The notes under the pieces were generated by a model. The model was not told where the DNA came from. It searched no databases and saw only the letters and a list, made by a program, of their open reading frames with translations. A DNA stretch of 60,161 nt from positions 354,955 to 415,115 of the forward strand of contig NMRA01000196.1 in assembly GCA_002633005.1 (NCBI GenBank), written 5' to 3'. Made by a program: the position numbers and the translations under genes. Position 1 is the first letter of the stretch. Each line of letters starts with the position of its first letter. The DNA is from Phoronis australis (lineage: Eukaryota; Phoronida; Phoronidae). Shown piece by piece: positions 44,916 through 58,300 of this stretch.

Positions 44916-47900
44916 GTAAGTTTTTTTTGTTGAGCTTCATTATTTATTCATGGGATGATCCTATGACAATCAAAACTGGAAATTGTTGTTAAATCCGAAA
45001 CAAGAAAGTCTGTGATCTGTTAAATTTGTTAAAACTTTCATCCTGTGTCCAAAGTTAAGTGAAAAATACTTGTTTTAAAAATTTACTAAATCCACTTTTG
45101 GATGAGTCAGTTGCAAATAAAATGTGATTGAAAATAATTTACAGGAGTAAAGACTGCAATCCGACAATCACACTCAAATATTCAGTCTTCAACATATCAA
45201 CTTACTCACTTCACTTTTTTAAATACCAATAAAAATTAGTATCGGGTGATTTGAAGTCAGTTTCTGAAATGTTCCTGACTAGTTTACACAAGTTCACCAG
45301 AAGAGCTTTCCTCAAGTGGCCAAGTACTTCAAAGTGCCTCTTGACAGCACTTAGCATGAGGAGGCTCACTTCAGACAAACCTCGAGGGCCTCTATGGGGT
45401 CTTTGTCTAATTTTGCTGATGGGTATCTGAAGAAAATCTCCTTGTTCAACTGTAAGATGTCCTGGGTCTGGATTTTTCTTTCAATTCAACATAAGGACTG
45501 TGTATAGGTTCTTTGAGGTGCTATAATAAGATAGACAAATGGTTCTTATCTTTCAAATCTTTGAAATCCTTCTTAGGCCTCAAGAATGTCTTAATGTAAA
45601 CAGGTGGTGGATTAGACATTTTCGCCATAGAGTGCTTTCACATTTTGAAAATTGCTAAGTTCTAAAACTCTTTTATTTAAATTTTTTGAAATAAATGCTC
45701 ATTTTTATCAACTTCATTGAACCTTGTTTTCCACTTTTGGAGTCTCAAGGTGAAATGTTTTATTGAATATAAATTGATGTGCATAATCACCTTTCAGTAG
45801 TTTGACTTTATTTTTGATGTGTCTTACAAGATGTGGGTTGGGAATAGTCAAATATAGTTTCCCTAGACTGGTTGTATTTAGTCAAAAGTTTTCCCTAATA
45901 TTCTAATGTCTCACAAGGATTTCGAATAGTTAGCTGCAGTTTCCTTAATATTTTTGTTATACGTACAGTGGTGGATCTAGGATATCCTAAGGGGGCCCAA
46001 CATTTTGTCTCCCGCCCAGGAGAAAATCGGACCTGAGCTCCCCCTCACACATACACGCACACACAAAATATAACTGCACACATTGTTATATCTTGTTTCA
46101 GCCGTAAAGTGTTAATTAGCGGGGTTAATTAATAAACGCAATATTTCCTCACGCTCTTGCTGCTCTATTTTTTGCGACAACCAAGGGGGGAAGGGGCGCC
46201 CCCCAAAATCTGCCTATGACAGATGTGATAAGGTCGGTTGTGAATACCGTCAAATGTAGTTTTCCCCAACATTTTAATGGTACAGAGCTGTTATGAGGTG
46301 GATTGGGAATGGATAGTCAAGTTTAGTTTTACCTGATATCACTACTCGGGGCATCACTGACTTGCAACACACATGTGCTCCCCTCAATGGAAGATCAGAA
46401 TACAATATTTGGGTCTGGCAGATGTCACATACAAAGTTTGTGACTGTACTCTCTGTATTTGAATCAGGATAGCTACCATTTACACCTGAAGGTTATTTGG
46501 TGGTTCCAGTCCGGTTTCTGACTATGGATGTGATTAGTGAACTTGGGTATTGGTTAGGACTTAGGGTAGGGCTTGGCTGTTGATAGCTTAGAATGGTAGT
46601 GGAGCTTTTGATAGGCTAACATGACAATCGCTAATTTGGCAATGGAATGAGTTCCAATTTGTTGATGTCAGTAGTGCATGTATTTTGGATAAAACATGGT
46701 TCATCTCACTCCCTGTGTATTTAAAATCTTAAAATATGGCCTGCTTGCACTTGCATGAGGACAATAACTAAAAAGATGCAGTACTAACCCTGTACCATGC
46801 TGAGATAGCCAAAGGAAAACAAAGTACAATCCCCTACATCCTGACTACCAGCACTGTATAAACAAGCTCTTTGTTTATCTTACTAGTCCATGCTTCAATC
46901 AAAATCAAAATGTAACTGGCTGTAAACAACCATAAACAAAGGGACTGCATTGTCTACTGATAGTATCCTAAACATTTGGGTTAACATCCATGTTTGCATA
47001 TGCACTTGATCCCAACTTTTTGAAATTTTTCAGATTAAGCCCCTGCGGCTTTGCTAAGTGCCCACCATCTACTTTTTGAGAATTTTCAATTCAGCGTTAG
47101 CGCCTACTGCTCCGAGTACGTAGTCTCCAACCCGTAATTTGCATCACAAAATTGAATTTCGAAATAGTGAGGCACACTTTCAAATGCTGGATCCAAATCA
47201 ATTTTGAGTCCCAGTGTAGTTAAGGATGCGAGTTACGGCCATCACCGGGGAGACCGTGTTCTTTTAGCATTTTCTTAGTGCAGTGCATTAAAAACGGCTG
47301 TGTTGTTGAAATTGAGGCTTGAACTGTAGTCAGTCACAGTCTCTCGTGCTAGGCTATAACGGATTTGTTTTTCAAAAGAACCAATCTTTTCTAGAAGTTT
47401 TGGGTGAAATCCCGGCAACGATGCCGTATGTAGTTAGGGAGCCAAGTCAAATCAGATAATGGAAACCCACACAGAGTCTTAGCGTTTGAGGCTTTTATGT
47501 CACATGCAAATCTCATGATTGAATACATCATTCGAAGGCAGCATTAACAATACTTCGCAGGAAGTTTTTAAATTGTTCAAGCTGCCACAGTTGAGATGCA
47601 AGCCAAATGGAGAGAGTTTGCGCATTTATCCAACATTGCGTCTCAGGGCTCAATTTTGGTGGCCTGCAGATCGTCAGTGCAACCTCAGATTTCATTTGGC
47701 TACCTTGTAAAAATCACAGGTCACCACGAAGTCGCTACACGGCATTCAATTTACGCATGCAAATATTTACAATTGGGAATTGGTCGTCACTGAGCATGTA
47801 ACACCTAATTTTCAGTCCAGGCAAAAAATTTTACGACAAACTCAGGTGCCTAGGCAGACATTTGTCGAGTTCGCCAGCTTTTCACTTCAGTTATCTCAAT

Positions 47901-50900
47901 AATTTCATTTTTTTCCAACGAGATTTGGCATCTTCCTTCTTTTTTGCCAGGCATTTGGTTAGGTTGACGTTATTCTAAGCGTCATGTTCTGCTGTCCTGG
48001 GTGTTCAATGAATTTCAGGACCTGTCGGTCCTAGAATTTTAGCAGTTATTACTTCAACATGCATTTTGTCAGGACTGTTTCTTAGTTCCATACTTAGTTA
48101 GTAGACAATTGTTAGAGTGTTGGCTCAACTGTCATTTTGGCGAGTAGCCTTTTGGCAAATTCTTTGAACTTCAGGTCTGTGGATTTCAATTTTGAAAGTC
48201 ATTGCTGATTAAGGGAACTGTCTGGCTCGGATTAGGCACCCATATAAGGGTAAGCACCCCCTCCAATTCTTGAAGTTTACGATGTATATCACCAACCAAT
48301 TTCCAGTCTGGGGCGTTAGCGCAAATATTCCGGATGGTAGGCTCACGTGAGTTGTGAAAACACTAGTTAGCAATTTTTTAGTTGTGAAACAGTGCCAGTT
48401 TTCAGTTGGAAAGCGCAATCATTTTTGCAAAATATATTTGCTGTCCACTAAGGGGGTCATTTTTACCTGCACTTGGTTTGTTTCCTTGCTGGATTGGAAT
48501 CACTTTTAAGTGAAAATCGACAAACAAAGACCTTTTTCTATGGGGATGTGTCGCTTTAAAGTAAGTGGTCTGGTTACAGAAGTGTTGTAAGGGGTTTTGG
48601 CATAACTCAAGTGCCAGCAAAGGTGATACTTGTACCCTCAGTGGTATTTTCGCTAGTGGCGAAAATGCAAGTGAAAATGCCAACAGTTTGAAATGGGTAT
48701 GAGAGATAATAATGTGAGAGCTTTAATATTTTCTCACCATTGTGGCTTTTAAGAAACTTGTATTTTAGTCTTAAATGATTGTTTTAGTCCTGTGTGAATT
48801 GGGTTTATTGTTTCAGGTGTTATCAGGGATGTATTTCAACTTTACTTTTTTCCATTCGCATCATTTAATTCAATTTTTGCTGTGTGCAAAAATTGCAGTA
48901 ATGTACCCTCTTGAAGTTTGTTTCTTTGACTTCAATCTCTAAGTTATAGTTATCAATATAAGGTGTTAATTCTCACAGTCCACCTGCCATAATCTCATGC
49001 ACTCATTATGTAACAGGTGCAAAAGGTAAACACAAGCAGATACTGGTCATAGTTTTCTTGTTTGCCTCTTGCTCAGACCACCTTGACTTCCCTGGCAGAT
49101 TTGTCCTGCTTGTGCAGAAATGTCTTCTCTCAAGCTTGCTATTACACTTATGGATGCACATTCGCCTTCCCACACCATTTTGCACATCTCACAGAGATAC
49201 TTCTTTCCTTGCACACAAAGTAGTACATTTCTTACCTATTCCTGCCCACATTCCTAACGCAACCCGCTCATGGACAAACTAAGCTGCTGGTCCATTTTCG
49301 TGTGTGGTAAACTGTCACGGTTGCTTGTTTTTTAAATAAATTGTTCGAATATCATAACATCAAATAGAAGTTGTCTTTTTTCACTACCCACTATGAACAT
49401 TTATCAGTTAATGAAAGTGCTGAAAACTTATGGATCTTTTTTCTGTACTCGTGTTCACTGGATCACGGTATTTGAGGGATAATCACTGTCAGGTAAAAAT
49501 TCTTCAGTTTAGGACAGAATATGGCAGACAGGTGAAATTTTGTTTTGTTTTTAACAAAAATAACATATTTTCGTAAAATTTAACTTTGCTTTTAGCATCG
49601 TTTGTATGGCCTACCTTTTACCAATCAACATTTTTATCCCAAACTGAAGTGTTTGTCCTTAACAGACATTGTCAAAACCTGAATATCTGATTTGTTTCTT
49701 TTCCATTTTTATGCAGTAAAGACTGTAATTGTGACTTGATTCTGTTTAAAAAGAATTATCAAAAACATTGGGAATATGTTTACAAGTATAAACCACTCAG
49801 TTAATTTTTGTGCTCAGATTTTACTTAAGATTATTTGAAGTGGTCCAAGAGAAGAGAACGTGTGCTTGGGTATTGCCGGTATAGATTAGCTTTTACTGGC
49901 ATGGAATAATGTGTTGGAACAGGGTAGGTCTGTTCGCGAGCAATGAAATATGTCCGTAAGATGCAAAAATGTGATAGTATGTATATGCCTCTTTGAGAGG
50001 GTAGTAACGTGAGTGAGAGAAAAAGAAAAAGGTTTGTTTACGGGCAGACCCGAGCTGCAACATGTGTATGCATTGGCCTCGTATGCAGAGAAGTCCAGGT
50101 GCCCTGCTGGTGTTTTTTGTGTGTTTCTCACTCTGCATGTTCACTAGTTTCCCATATCTGTTGAATAGAACTTAAGTCAAGGGCCACTTGAAACTTGTAT
50201 TGCACTTCTATATTGTGGCCTTTAGAAATACAAAATCTTTGATAATAAATCCAATTGGCAGTGTAGTATCCCGTTACGTTTAAACATGTCAGCTTCTGAT
50301 CAGTTTACTTGCTTCAACAACGAAGTAGGCTGTTTTACATTTTGCTACCACATAAAGTCACTTTGAAATAAAATTTTGAACTTTACCAAGTATGGGTGAT
50401 AAAATTAAAGAGATCTTCACATGTAGCCCTATTATCATGCAATCTTGTACTGCATTCTGATTAAATGGCTATGTGAGTGTTTTACTAGATGATACTTGGA
50501 AATTAAAGGGGAATTGTGCATGTACTTGGAGACTCAAAAGTCAGCAAGTATAATCTTCCAACTTGGATGAAACAAGTTTTAAGTTTTAACATGGCAACAA
50601 CAATATCTATGAGCTCCACAGGAGATATAGTTTAACTGTGTTAATTCACCTTACTTCATTAATTGTTATTTCAGTCTTAGAGCCAAAAGAAATATTGACG
50701 TTGTACTGAAGCACTCATAAACATGTGCCTCAACATACCGGTAATAGTCACTGTAGTTGTGTCCCCTTAAAGTGGAACTTGCATGCTAATTTCTTATCTC
50801 TGATTGTTCGGCCAAATTTGTTAGAAACAGAACATATAGCGATGATGTGAAGATGAAGTGGGTTGGAAATTGCCAAATGTTTTTAAGAAGTTTTGTGACG

Positions 50901-51160
50901 AAAATGGTCCACTGCAAATCTCTGAACTGTGTCCAGTAACTATGGTGACATAGTGCTGGGGAGCAACACTACATGATGCGGCTATATGTGAGCCTGTGAG
51001 ATATGTCATTAGTGCAAAGGCCACCTATCTGCTGTTTTTTTGTTTTCATGTTTATAAGTTGTCAATGAATACAGCTGCACTAAGTTTAGCATAGATTTTG
51101 TTAAAATAGTATAGTTGGTTAGTTCCTGCTATACATAACACAGGAGCATGTAAATACATC
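44916..51160. other. CpG-poor intron-like DNA
   Basis: AT-rich, TG/CA-rich, with few CpG except around 47040-47420 and 48290-48340. Apart from the MITE at 45966 I see no gene or clear repeat. Probably intron of the gene that starts at 42374. Confidence 0.45.
45966..46219. mobile_element. MITE of the CAGTGGCGGATC family, degraded
   Basis: CAGTGGTGGATCTAGGATAT at the left and CCCCCCAAAATCTGCCTATG at the right. The right end is mutated and no target-site duplication remains. 254 bases. Confidence 0.55.
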
Positions 51161-52350
51161 TTTAAAGGAGAATGCCACCTGATTTAATTGGTCTTTTTTA
51201 CATTCTTAATGGGTCTATACCCACATCACCTCGTATACCGTTGATCTTACCTCACCGATAGATGTCGCATTAACCTGTGAGGAAGGTGAGTAAACGATGC
51301 AGCAACGTCAGTGGTTCTTCAGCTGAGTGAGTGCGGCTATGGTGTGGTGTACCATTCCCGCTTGTGCGGATGAAGCTGTAAGGAAAGCGTGTATATGCTT
51401 TTTTTGATTTCCTCAAGAGCCAGAAATGCTTTGGAAGTGGCTCGCGGCAGTGAAGAATGAAGTGTACGCCATTAATGCCAAGTATAGTACCATGAAACAT
51501 TTCCCTGTCTGTGGCCGGCATTTCGTGAAACAATAACTCAATTTTACATGCTATATAATCAGTTGTTAGGGGAATCTTTATTTAGATATATTTAATGTTT
51601 TTCGAATCATTGTTCTTGTACAACTTTTTCCCTGACGGTTCTGTGTAAGGGGAAGTTGACTTTGCGGGCCCCCAGCGAGTAAGTAGATTTCATGTTTCGT
51701 GGCTAATTCACCAAAATAATCACATGCACATTTCTTTGGCTCACTAATATAGTCTTTTCGTGACTGGAAGTTTAGTTTTCAACTTTGGCTAGTTTGTGTT
51801 CGTAATGTCTTCAGTTCAGCCGCGACAGGCCTGATCGTATTCTGAGACACTGGCGGGGATAACGAGCAGTTTGTGTGTTTAGAACTGAAAAACACACAGC
51901 TATGTTCTCCTGTCTGTATTTCACAGAGGAATAATTTCTATTTTTCACCGAGCAGACCCCAAACTCACGCGACCGACGTTGGTAAATTGACCTAAACCAA
52001 ACTCTGTAGGCCACGGTACGTTACGTTTAAATACCTATAAATCCATAACAGCGAAATAAAACAAAATTTTTTTGTTCTAGACCTTGAGGTGTTTGTAATG
52101 GTTTAACATCAAATTTTGATGATTTATTGGTGTAAAACGATGAATTCAAGCGATAAGCTGACACCAGTAAGCGTGTTGTGAACTGCTGAACAGACTGCGT
52201 TCAAACATGTGACGTCATTGGTTGATTTCAATATCTCTGCCTGTCGTCAGATGCCAGGTAAAAGAACTGAACCTGCTGTTATCGAGTGGAACAACTCGAT
52301 CTAAATGGAAACAAAATAGGTTGTTTTTTGGGTTGCATTCTCTTTTAAGC
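51161..52350 (+). mobile_element. 1.2-kb DNA transposon relic with THAP domain
   Basis: Terminal inverted repeats: TTTAAAGGAGAATGCCACCT at 51161-51180 and GGTTGCATTCTCTTTTAAGC at 52331-52350, matching in about 16 of 20 positions when one is reversed. A THAP domain lies near the left end, as in P-element transposases. The interior after 51540 has no long open frame. CpG density is well above the flanks, which suggests later insertion. Confidence 0.6.
51339..51536 (+). pseudogene. THAP domain with an in-frame stop
   Basis: From ATG: WCTIPAC gives the first zinc Cys pair; FP follows at residues 24-25; LWKWLAAVKN holds the invariant Trp; HFPVCGRHFV supplies the second Cys and the His of the C2CH site. 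All four zinc ligands are present, but TGA at 51405-51407 interrupts the frame just before FP, and TAA ends it at 51536, so the domain is dead as it stands. It could be a THAP-type transposase N terminus. Confidence 0.65.
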
Positions 52351-55300
52351 TGTGTCCATACAATCACACATTCTGCGCATTGAACACCTTGCATTGCAAA
52401 AATTTATCCATGAATCGTTATTAATCTGTTTTCAGTCTACAAAAAGGTGGTTCTAATGGAGTGACTTTTTGAATAACTACCCATTTCTTGTCTCTGAGTG
52501 CTGCACACTGGTTAGCTATCTAAATGGCCAGCCAAAACAGTCTACTCTAATATTAGTCTACAGAACCAATGCCCTCAATGAATAGCAAATTGAGGTAACT
52601 TCAATGCTTGACTAAGTTCTTTCCTTGAGGCCAGCTTTAGAGTCTATATAAGGCCTATCATTGCTACCTTGTTGGAGAAGCTGAAATTACACCATTGACT
52701 ACCATCATATCAAATTGGTCACTAAAGCCACTGTAGGTATTTCTTCTTGTATTGTATATCCATTGTTGGCCCTCACTCATGCTTCACAACCTGTTGCAAC
52801 CGCTTCACTGAGTCTCAATGGATGACAAATTATCATACAAAGTAGAGGCTTTCAGCAAATAGATGTGAAATGTCTGTAAATTAATAAGGATGGTACTATT
52901 ATGTCTAATCACTGGCAGTGAAACATGATCACAGTCTAATGGGGGTATTATCACTCTGTTCAGCTGAATGGAATACAATACACATCAAGTAGGTGTTGTT
53001 TTGCCTGCTCAGTGTCTGTGGCTGTTTGTTTGTGGTGAGCACAAGTCATAAATCACCATGGGGATGGAAGCCATGATGCTCTTTCTTTTCCCCTGGGGGA
53101 CTGGCCTGGTGGTTGACTAACTGATTTGTTTTACACTTCCATTGATTACCTGTTCACAGTGGGGATTGCATGGTCCTTGCATGAACACCAAATTTTAGGA
53201 CTGGGTCAAAGAAGGGCTGCCACTTCAACTGGTACCTTACATTAATTTCATTTAACATCCATCTCCATGAGCTTGAGTTATGATTTCACCTGAAAATGTA
53301 CACAGAGTCAGTGTTTTGGAATTACTGTCAGACTAATCTGTGGAAAAAGGAGAGATGATTGAGGCAGAATATGACAGAACTTGTTCTAGTTTTTCTTGTC
53401 ATGTGTCACCTGATGTATTAGTAGATAATTCTTGCTGACCATATCTATGTTATGAGGGTAATAAATTATAATCATGTTAACTGGCCCTTTGTTCCCAGAT
53501 CACTCAGCACTCAACAAATTGGATGCAAGTGAGCACTTAATGAAACTTCTAAAATCAAACTTTGGACGAATTAGTCACGTATGATTTTTTGAAAATATTT
53601 CTTGAAGTTCTGTTTGATTTAGAACACAAACTCACCAACACAGGATCTAGAAACGAACAAGTTCTAAGCCTCCAGGGCAGGCCTGGATTCTGTAATGCAT
53701 GTGCAGTGTTACTGTTTTCTCACCTCAAGAATTTAATATTCCCATTTCTAAGCCAGGGAGGTTTGATTTAGAACCTGGGATTCTTTCACTGGAGAGCCTA
53801 AAAATACAACTCCACTTAGCACAGCTATTCATTCCAATGGGAAACCATCAAAGTATGGCCCTGGATTAGCATTCCTAAAAGGTTCTTCCAAATTGAAAAC
53901 CCCTGTCACAGATATTGATGAAGAGATTTTCCACTCTGCTGCCCCACCACAGAGGCTTTCTCTGCTATAAATTCCTTAATGACACACATATGTTTTCATA
54001 ACTTGCCTATTTCATGACCTGTGACCTTTGTGTTGTGTGAATGGGCAATGACTAGCACATAATAGTCATTTATGACTGCCTACTTTTATTGTGTAATGGC
54101 ATCTGTGTAATTGACATTTAACATTAGTGTTATGAGGGTTGATGCACTCCATGGATTTTGATTTGTGGTTGATTTTTAATTGTCATTTTTAATTGGGGCT
54201 GCACTTTCTCTTTCAAATGAAATTTATTGAAGCATTTTCATCATGATGTAAACTAATGACTATATTTCACTGTTCTGAATATCCCAGTTGCTAGGTTAGC
54301 AGTATTTCATGACTTGTCACTGTTGATAACATCACTAATGTCTATCAAAATATCACAGAACAGGATGTGGTGTTGTGGTAAAGCAATGATAAATATCACC
54401 TCATTAGTACACTATTGGGCTACAATTTCCCTTGGGTGATTGTTCGTGTTACTTAACACAAAATATGAGGGACAACTGAACTTTCATCAAATTTCTCTAT
54501 AGAAATAAAGAAGTTCTAAACTTTCCGTCTCTTGTTAATTTGGTTTGTGCATTGAAGTTGTCATAAAACCAAGGTGACATTTACACTACTTTTACTGCAA
54601 AGGAATTGGTTGTAGAAAAATAAAATTGACAATACTGGCAATTATTTTAGAGGAATAAGGGAAGAAGAAGACTAATTGTCATTGTAGTAATTTAGTCATT
54701 TTGTGTACAGGATAAAAAAGCAGAATTCTGTTTTGTAAAACAATATCTTAACCACCAATCAGTTAGGTTAAGACTTTGCTTTATTTTCACAATAACAGGT
54801 TACTGTCTGTTTCAAATTTTTGTAAAGTTTAAGTGTCTGTATGCATGTCTTGTAACAAAAACAATGATAATAGTTTATAGCACATGTTCATTTCTCTTGT
54901 ATGCCAAGATATGCAAGTCAAACTGGGCATATGCATTCGCAGACAATAAGTTTGCTTCTAACAAAGTCAATTTGTTAACACTTGCTCAATAACCACAATA
55001 CAAAAATGTCTAGCCAGCAAACTTCATAGATATCAGTAAAAACACAGAGACTAGGATACTGAGTGAACAGCATTGCATTCTAAATAGTTGCTTTGTTGTG
55101 TCCAACAAAAGTCAGCAGCTTGTGATGTAATATCACTTATGGGCCCTTCTAATAATAACACTGTACAGGTAAATGGCAAATTCAATTACTGGTCTTTATA
55201 TTTGGTACAGCTTGCTGATAGTTCCAATAAATATTAACCAGACTAGACATTTTTGGATGCGGCTTTTGTGGGAAAGATACACAACTCTTAATTATTTTGC

Positions 55301-58300
55301 AGTCCCTACCAGTGTGTCATTTCATGAATTATTAAGTCATCATGCTAAGATCATTGAGCAGCAGAGCCATTTGCATTGTCTTATAACTGTCAGGGATAGG
55401 TCATATATTTAATATGCGTTAACTAAACAATAGAAATTCTTGAAATTTGATTTATTTTTAGAAGTCTTCAGGTTTTGATACAGTGGTTTATTGCGGGAGC
55501 AGTATGTATGTGTATGCTGTTGAATGCGATAAATTTGACCTCTCGTGCGTCATTTTTGAGACATGATGTTCCGAAGTTAGCCTAATGTGGACATTTTTCT
55601 AGGGTCTGGCATAAAAACAAATTCCTAAAGAGATTTGTAGAAATGTTAGATGAGCCAACTAATATCAGGTGGTCATTTTTAACTGCAAGAACATATGGTG
55701 CTAGGATGTTCATAGATCTGTTGTTCTGCCCTGTTTCTGAAATATAGACCTGATGATTCACTCCCAACCTAGAAAAACCCTGAGAGTTTATTTTGTGCTG
55801 GCATAAAGAGTAAGGTAAACAAGTCATACTGGAAACTTTCGAAGTTTGTTGAGTCAACAGTCTGTACTTATACCTTCTTTTCTGTCCACATACAGTTTGT
55901 TGACATTCCCTGTTTGCTGGAGCCCTCAGTTGGTTTTCTCTTGTATCATAATTGATGGCCACAAAGACAGTGGACTCTAGCTGTAGGGGTTTCATCAACT
56001 TACTGAAGGGGATATTTGTTAAAACAGGCTGGCAAATACTGACAGGATTTGCATGAAGTCCATTCACATTCTGCACCAATATAAGCCAACCCATATAGCC
56101 AAGAATTTCTCAGCCAAATTCCCAGGTTGGGAAAACTTTGAAGATTGCATGGTGGGGTGGGATGCCGGGGTGGGGGTGTTTGTGGTTTAAGGCTGGTCTT
56201 GTGATTTTTTTCTGTATTTGAACTTAGGTATCCCCCATTTTATAGAACTTCTTGTTAGTCACTTAGCCCATAGTTGTGGTTCACATGTCCATGTGATTCA
56301 TATACCGGTATATGTCTGAGCTGGTTGATTTTCATGTCCTTCGGAGATGGATGCTACAAAGAGAACTGCAGTATATTAGGCACATATTTTCAGAAGTCAT
56401 CATTGTAACCCACATTTACACAGGAGACAGCTGTCACGCAGCAACTAATACGGAACAGCAGTGGTTCGGCGGCGCAAGTGCGTTTGTAAACATAGAGCAA
56501 GTTGACACTGCCGGCGACCATTTTTGACACCCGTTTGAAGTTGCTCCAGTGTCAGGTACACGTCTAAGCACAACTGGAGCAGGGCGGAAAGGGATCATCT
56601 TTCAATGTGTTTGCGCATAGCATATATACGGGTGATCAGTTGGGATTCCACGTGGTTTGGATGTTCGCTGTTGTTTATGCAAGCATGCGCAGACAGTCTT
56701 CATGCAAATGACACGTGCTGATCCAGTTTGTTATCTAATGTCGTGTAAATGCGGCTTAAGCGGAGCAAGTTGCGCTGTGACAACTCGCACTGATACAACT
56801 GTTACTCTTGAAAAAAAAAACAGCTTAACACACGTCCCTTTATCCACACCTATTGACTTACCAACAATTAGGTCTCAGTTATTCATTTGCCAATTGGAGC
56901 TTTAGTTAAGAGCCCACATCGAGAAGTCAGCTCATATCCACATTGCAGTCAGTGGGGATACATTTCCAGGTCTATACTTGCACATGGCTTAGTTCTTTTT
57001 CTTGACAGTTTTAGAACAAAAATTGTTGCTTTTCATGTAATAACAAATAAAACAGTGTGTTACCCAGACAGCTGTCAGTTAACAAATCAGGCTACCTCAT
57101 TCAGAAAGTGGCTATATGTTGAGCACTTGAGCTAGCAGTCTTACCAATAGGGAAAACACCAGTCATGTGAACAGTTGCAGGTTTCACTGTTTCAGGTTCT
57201 TTTCAGATTTTTTCAGTTACCCAAAACTGCTGGCATTATAGGTTTTTTGTTGCCTGGTGACTTACTTCAAGTTACACTCATGAGGATAGGGTAGAGCTCT
57301 TTGTTTGTTGTTGAGTTAGTCAACCATTGCAATGAGTTCACATGCTTTGACATCAATTTTTGATTTAAATGCTAGGGTATATTGAAACAAATTGGCACTG
57401 ACTGAAAAAAATCAGTTAACGTCTCATGAATCTAGTGAATTCACCCTATTGTAGATTTTATTCGTGGTTGATCTCTTTATAGTTTGAATCACTTTTGACA
57501 TCTTAAGAAATTCTGTTGAAAATAAAGAGAGCAAGTTTTATGGAAAAAATATGACTCCAAAACCAGTGCATGCATCGGAATAGGCTTCCCTGATGAATTC
57601 ACACTAACTTAACTCCAGTATGTGTAGCATTGATGTAAAGTGCGAAGTTAATTGAATCATTTGTACCAGCTCAGGTAGTTAATGGCATCTAATTAAATGA
57701 TAGGTGACTCTATCGTCATTGAAGTAATCGCAAGGCAGTGCTGGTTCATCTTGTGCATGCTAAGACTTTTTTATTGTGAAAATTTGAGAACATTTACTTC
57801 TGCTAAGCAACATAAAACTTAGTTCTAATTCGATTGGTGATTATTCGAGCAAATTATAGACAAATATGAGCGAGGACACTGCCCTTTAATTGTTAATGAT
57901 AGCAATGGCCCCTGGCCATAACTTCTATGAGACTGTTCATACCGCACCCCAGCATTGATGCTTCGCTGTTGAATCCACCTGTTTACTGGCAAGTTAACTG
58001 GCACTGTTAACTCCCATATCCAGGACCCAAGTTAACTGTTCATACTGACTGCAGCTCCCCATAACATCAAGTGTTGATGTTAGCATGAAAGTGCCTTAAG
58101 CTCTGCCAGATTAAGAACTTAGATGACATAACTGTGCATGGCTGGTCTGTGCCCTGAGTATTTACTATAATCCCTCTCTAATCCTTCTTATGCAAGCTCA
58201 AGTGGTCCAACCATGTTTTGTTAATTTCTTATTCTTAATTTAGACTATGGTATGGTTTGTCCTTGAAAACTTGTTGATGCTACAAATTCATATCACTGTC

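Noticed and set aside
53503-53529. Possible mini-exon between CCCAG and GTGAGC
   Set aside because: Under 30 bases and without Cys or any pattern of the candidate secreted protein.
55582-56094. 170-codon minus-strand open frame
   Set aside because: Composition is not protein-like, no domain is seen, and one frame of this length is not surprising in 60 kb on two strands.
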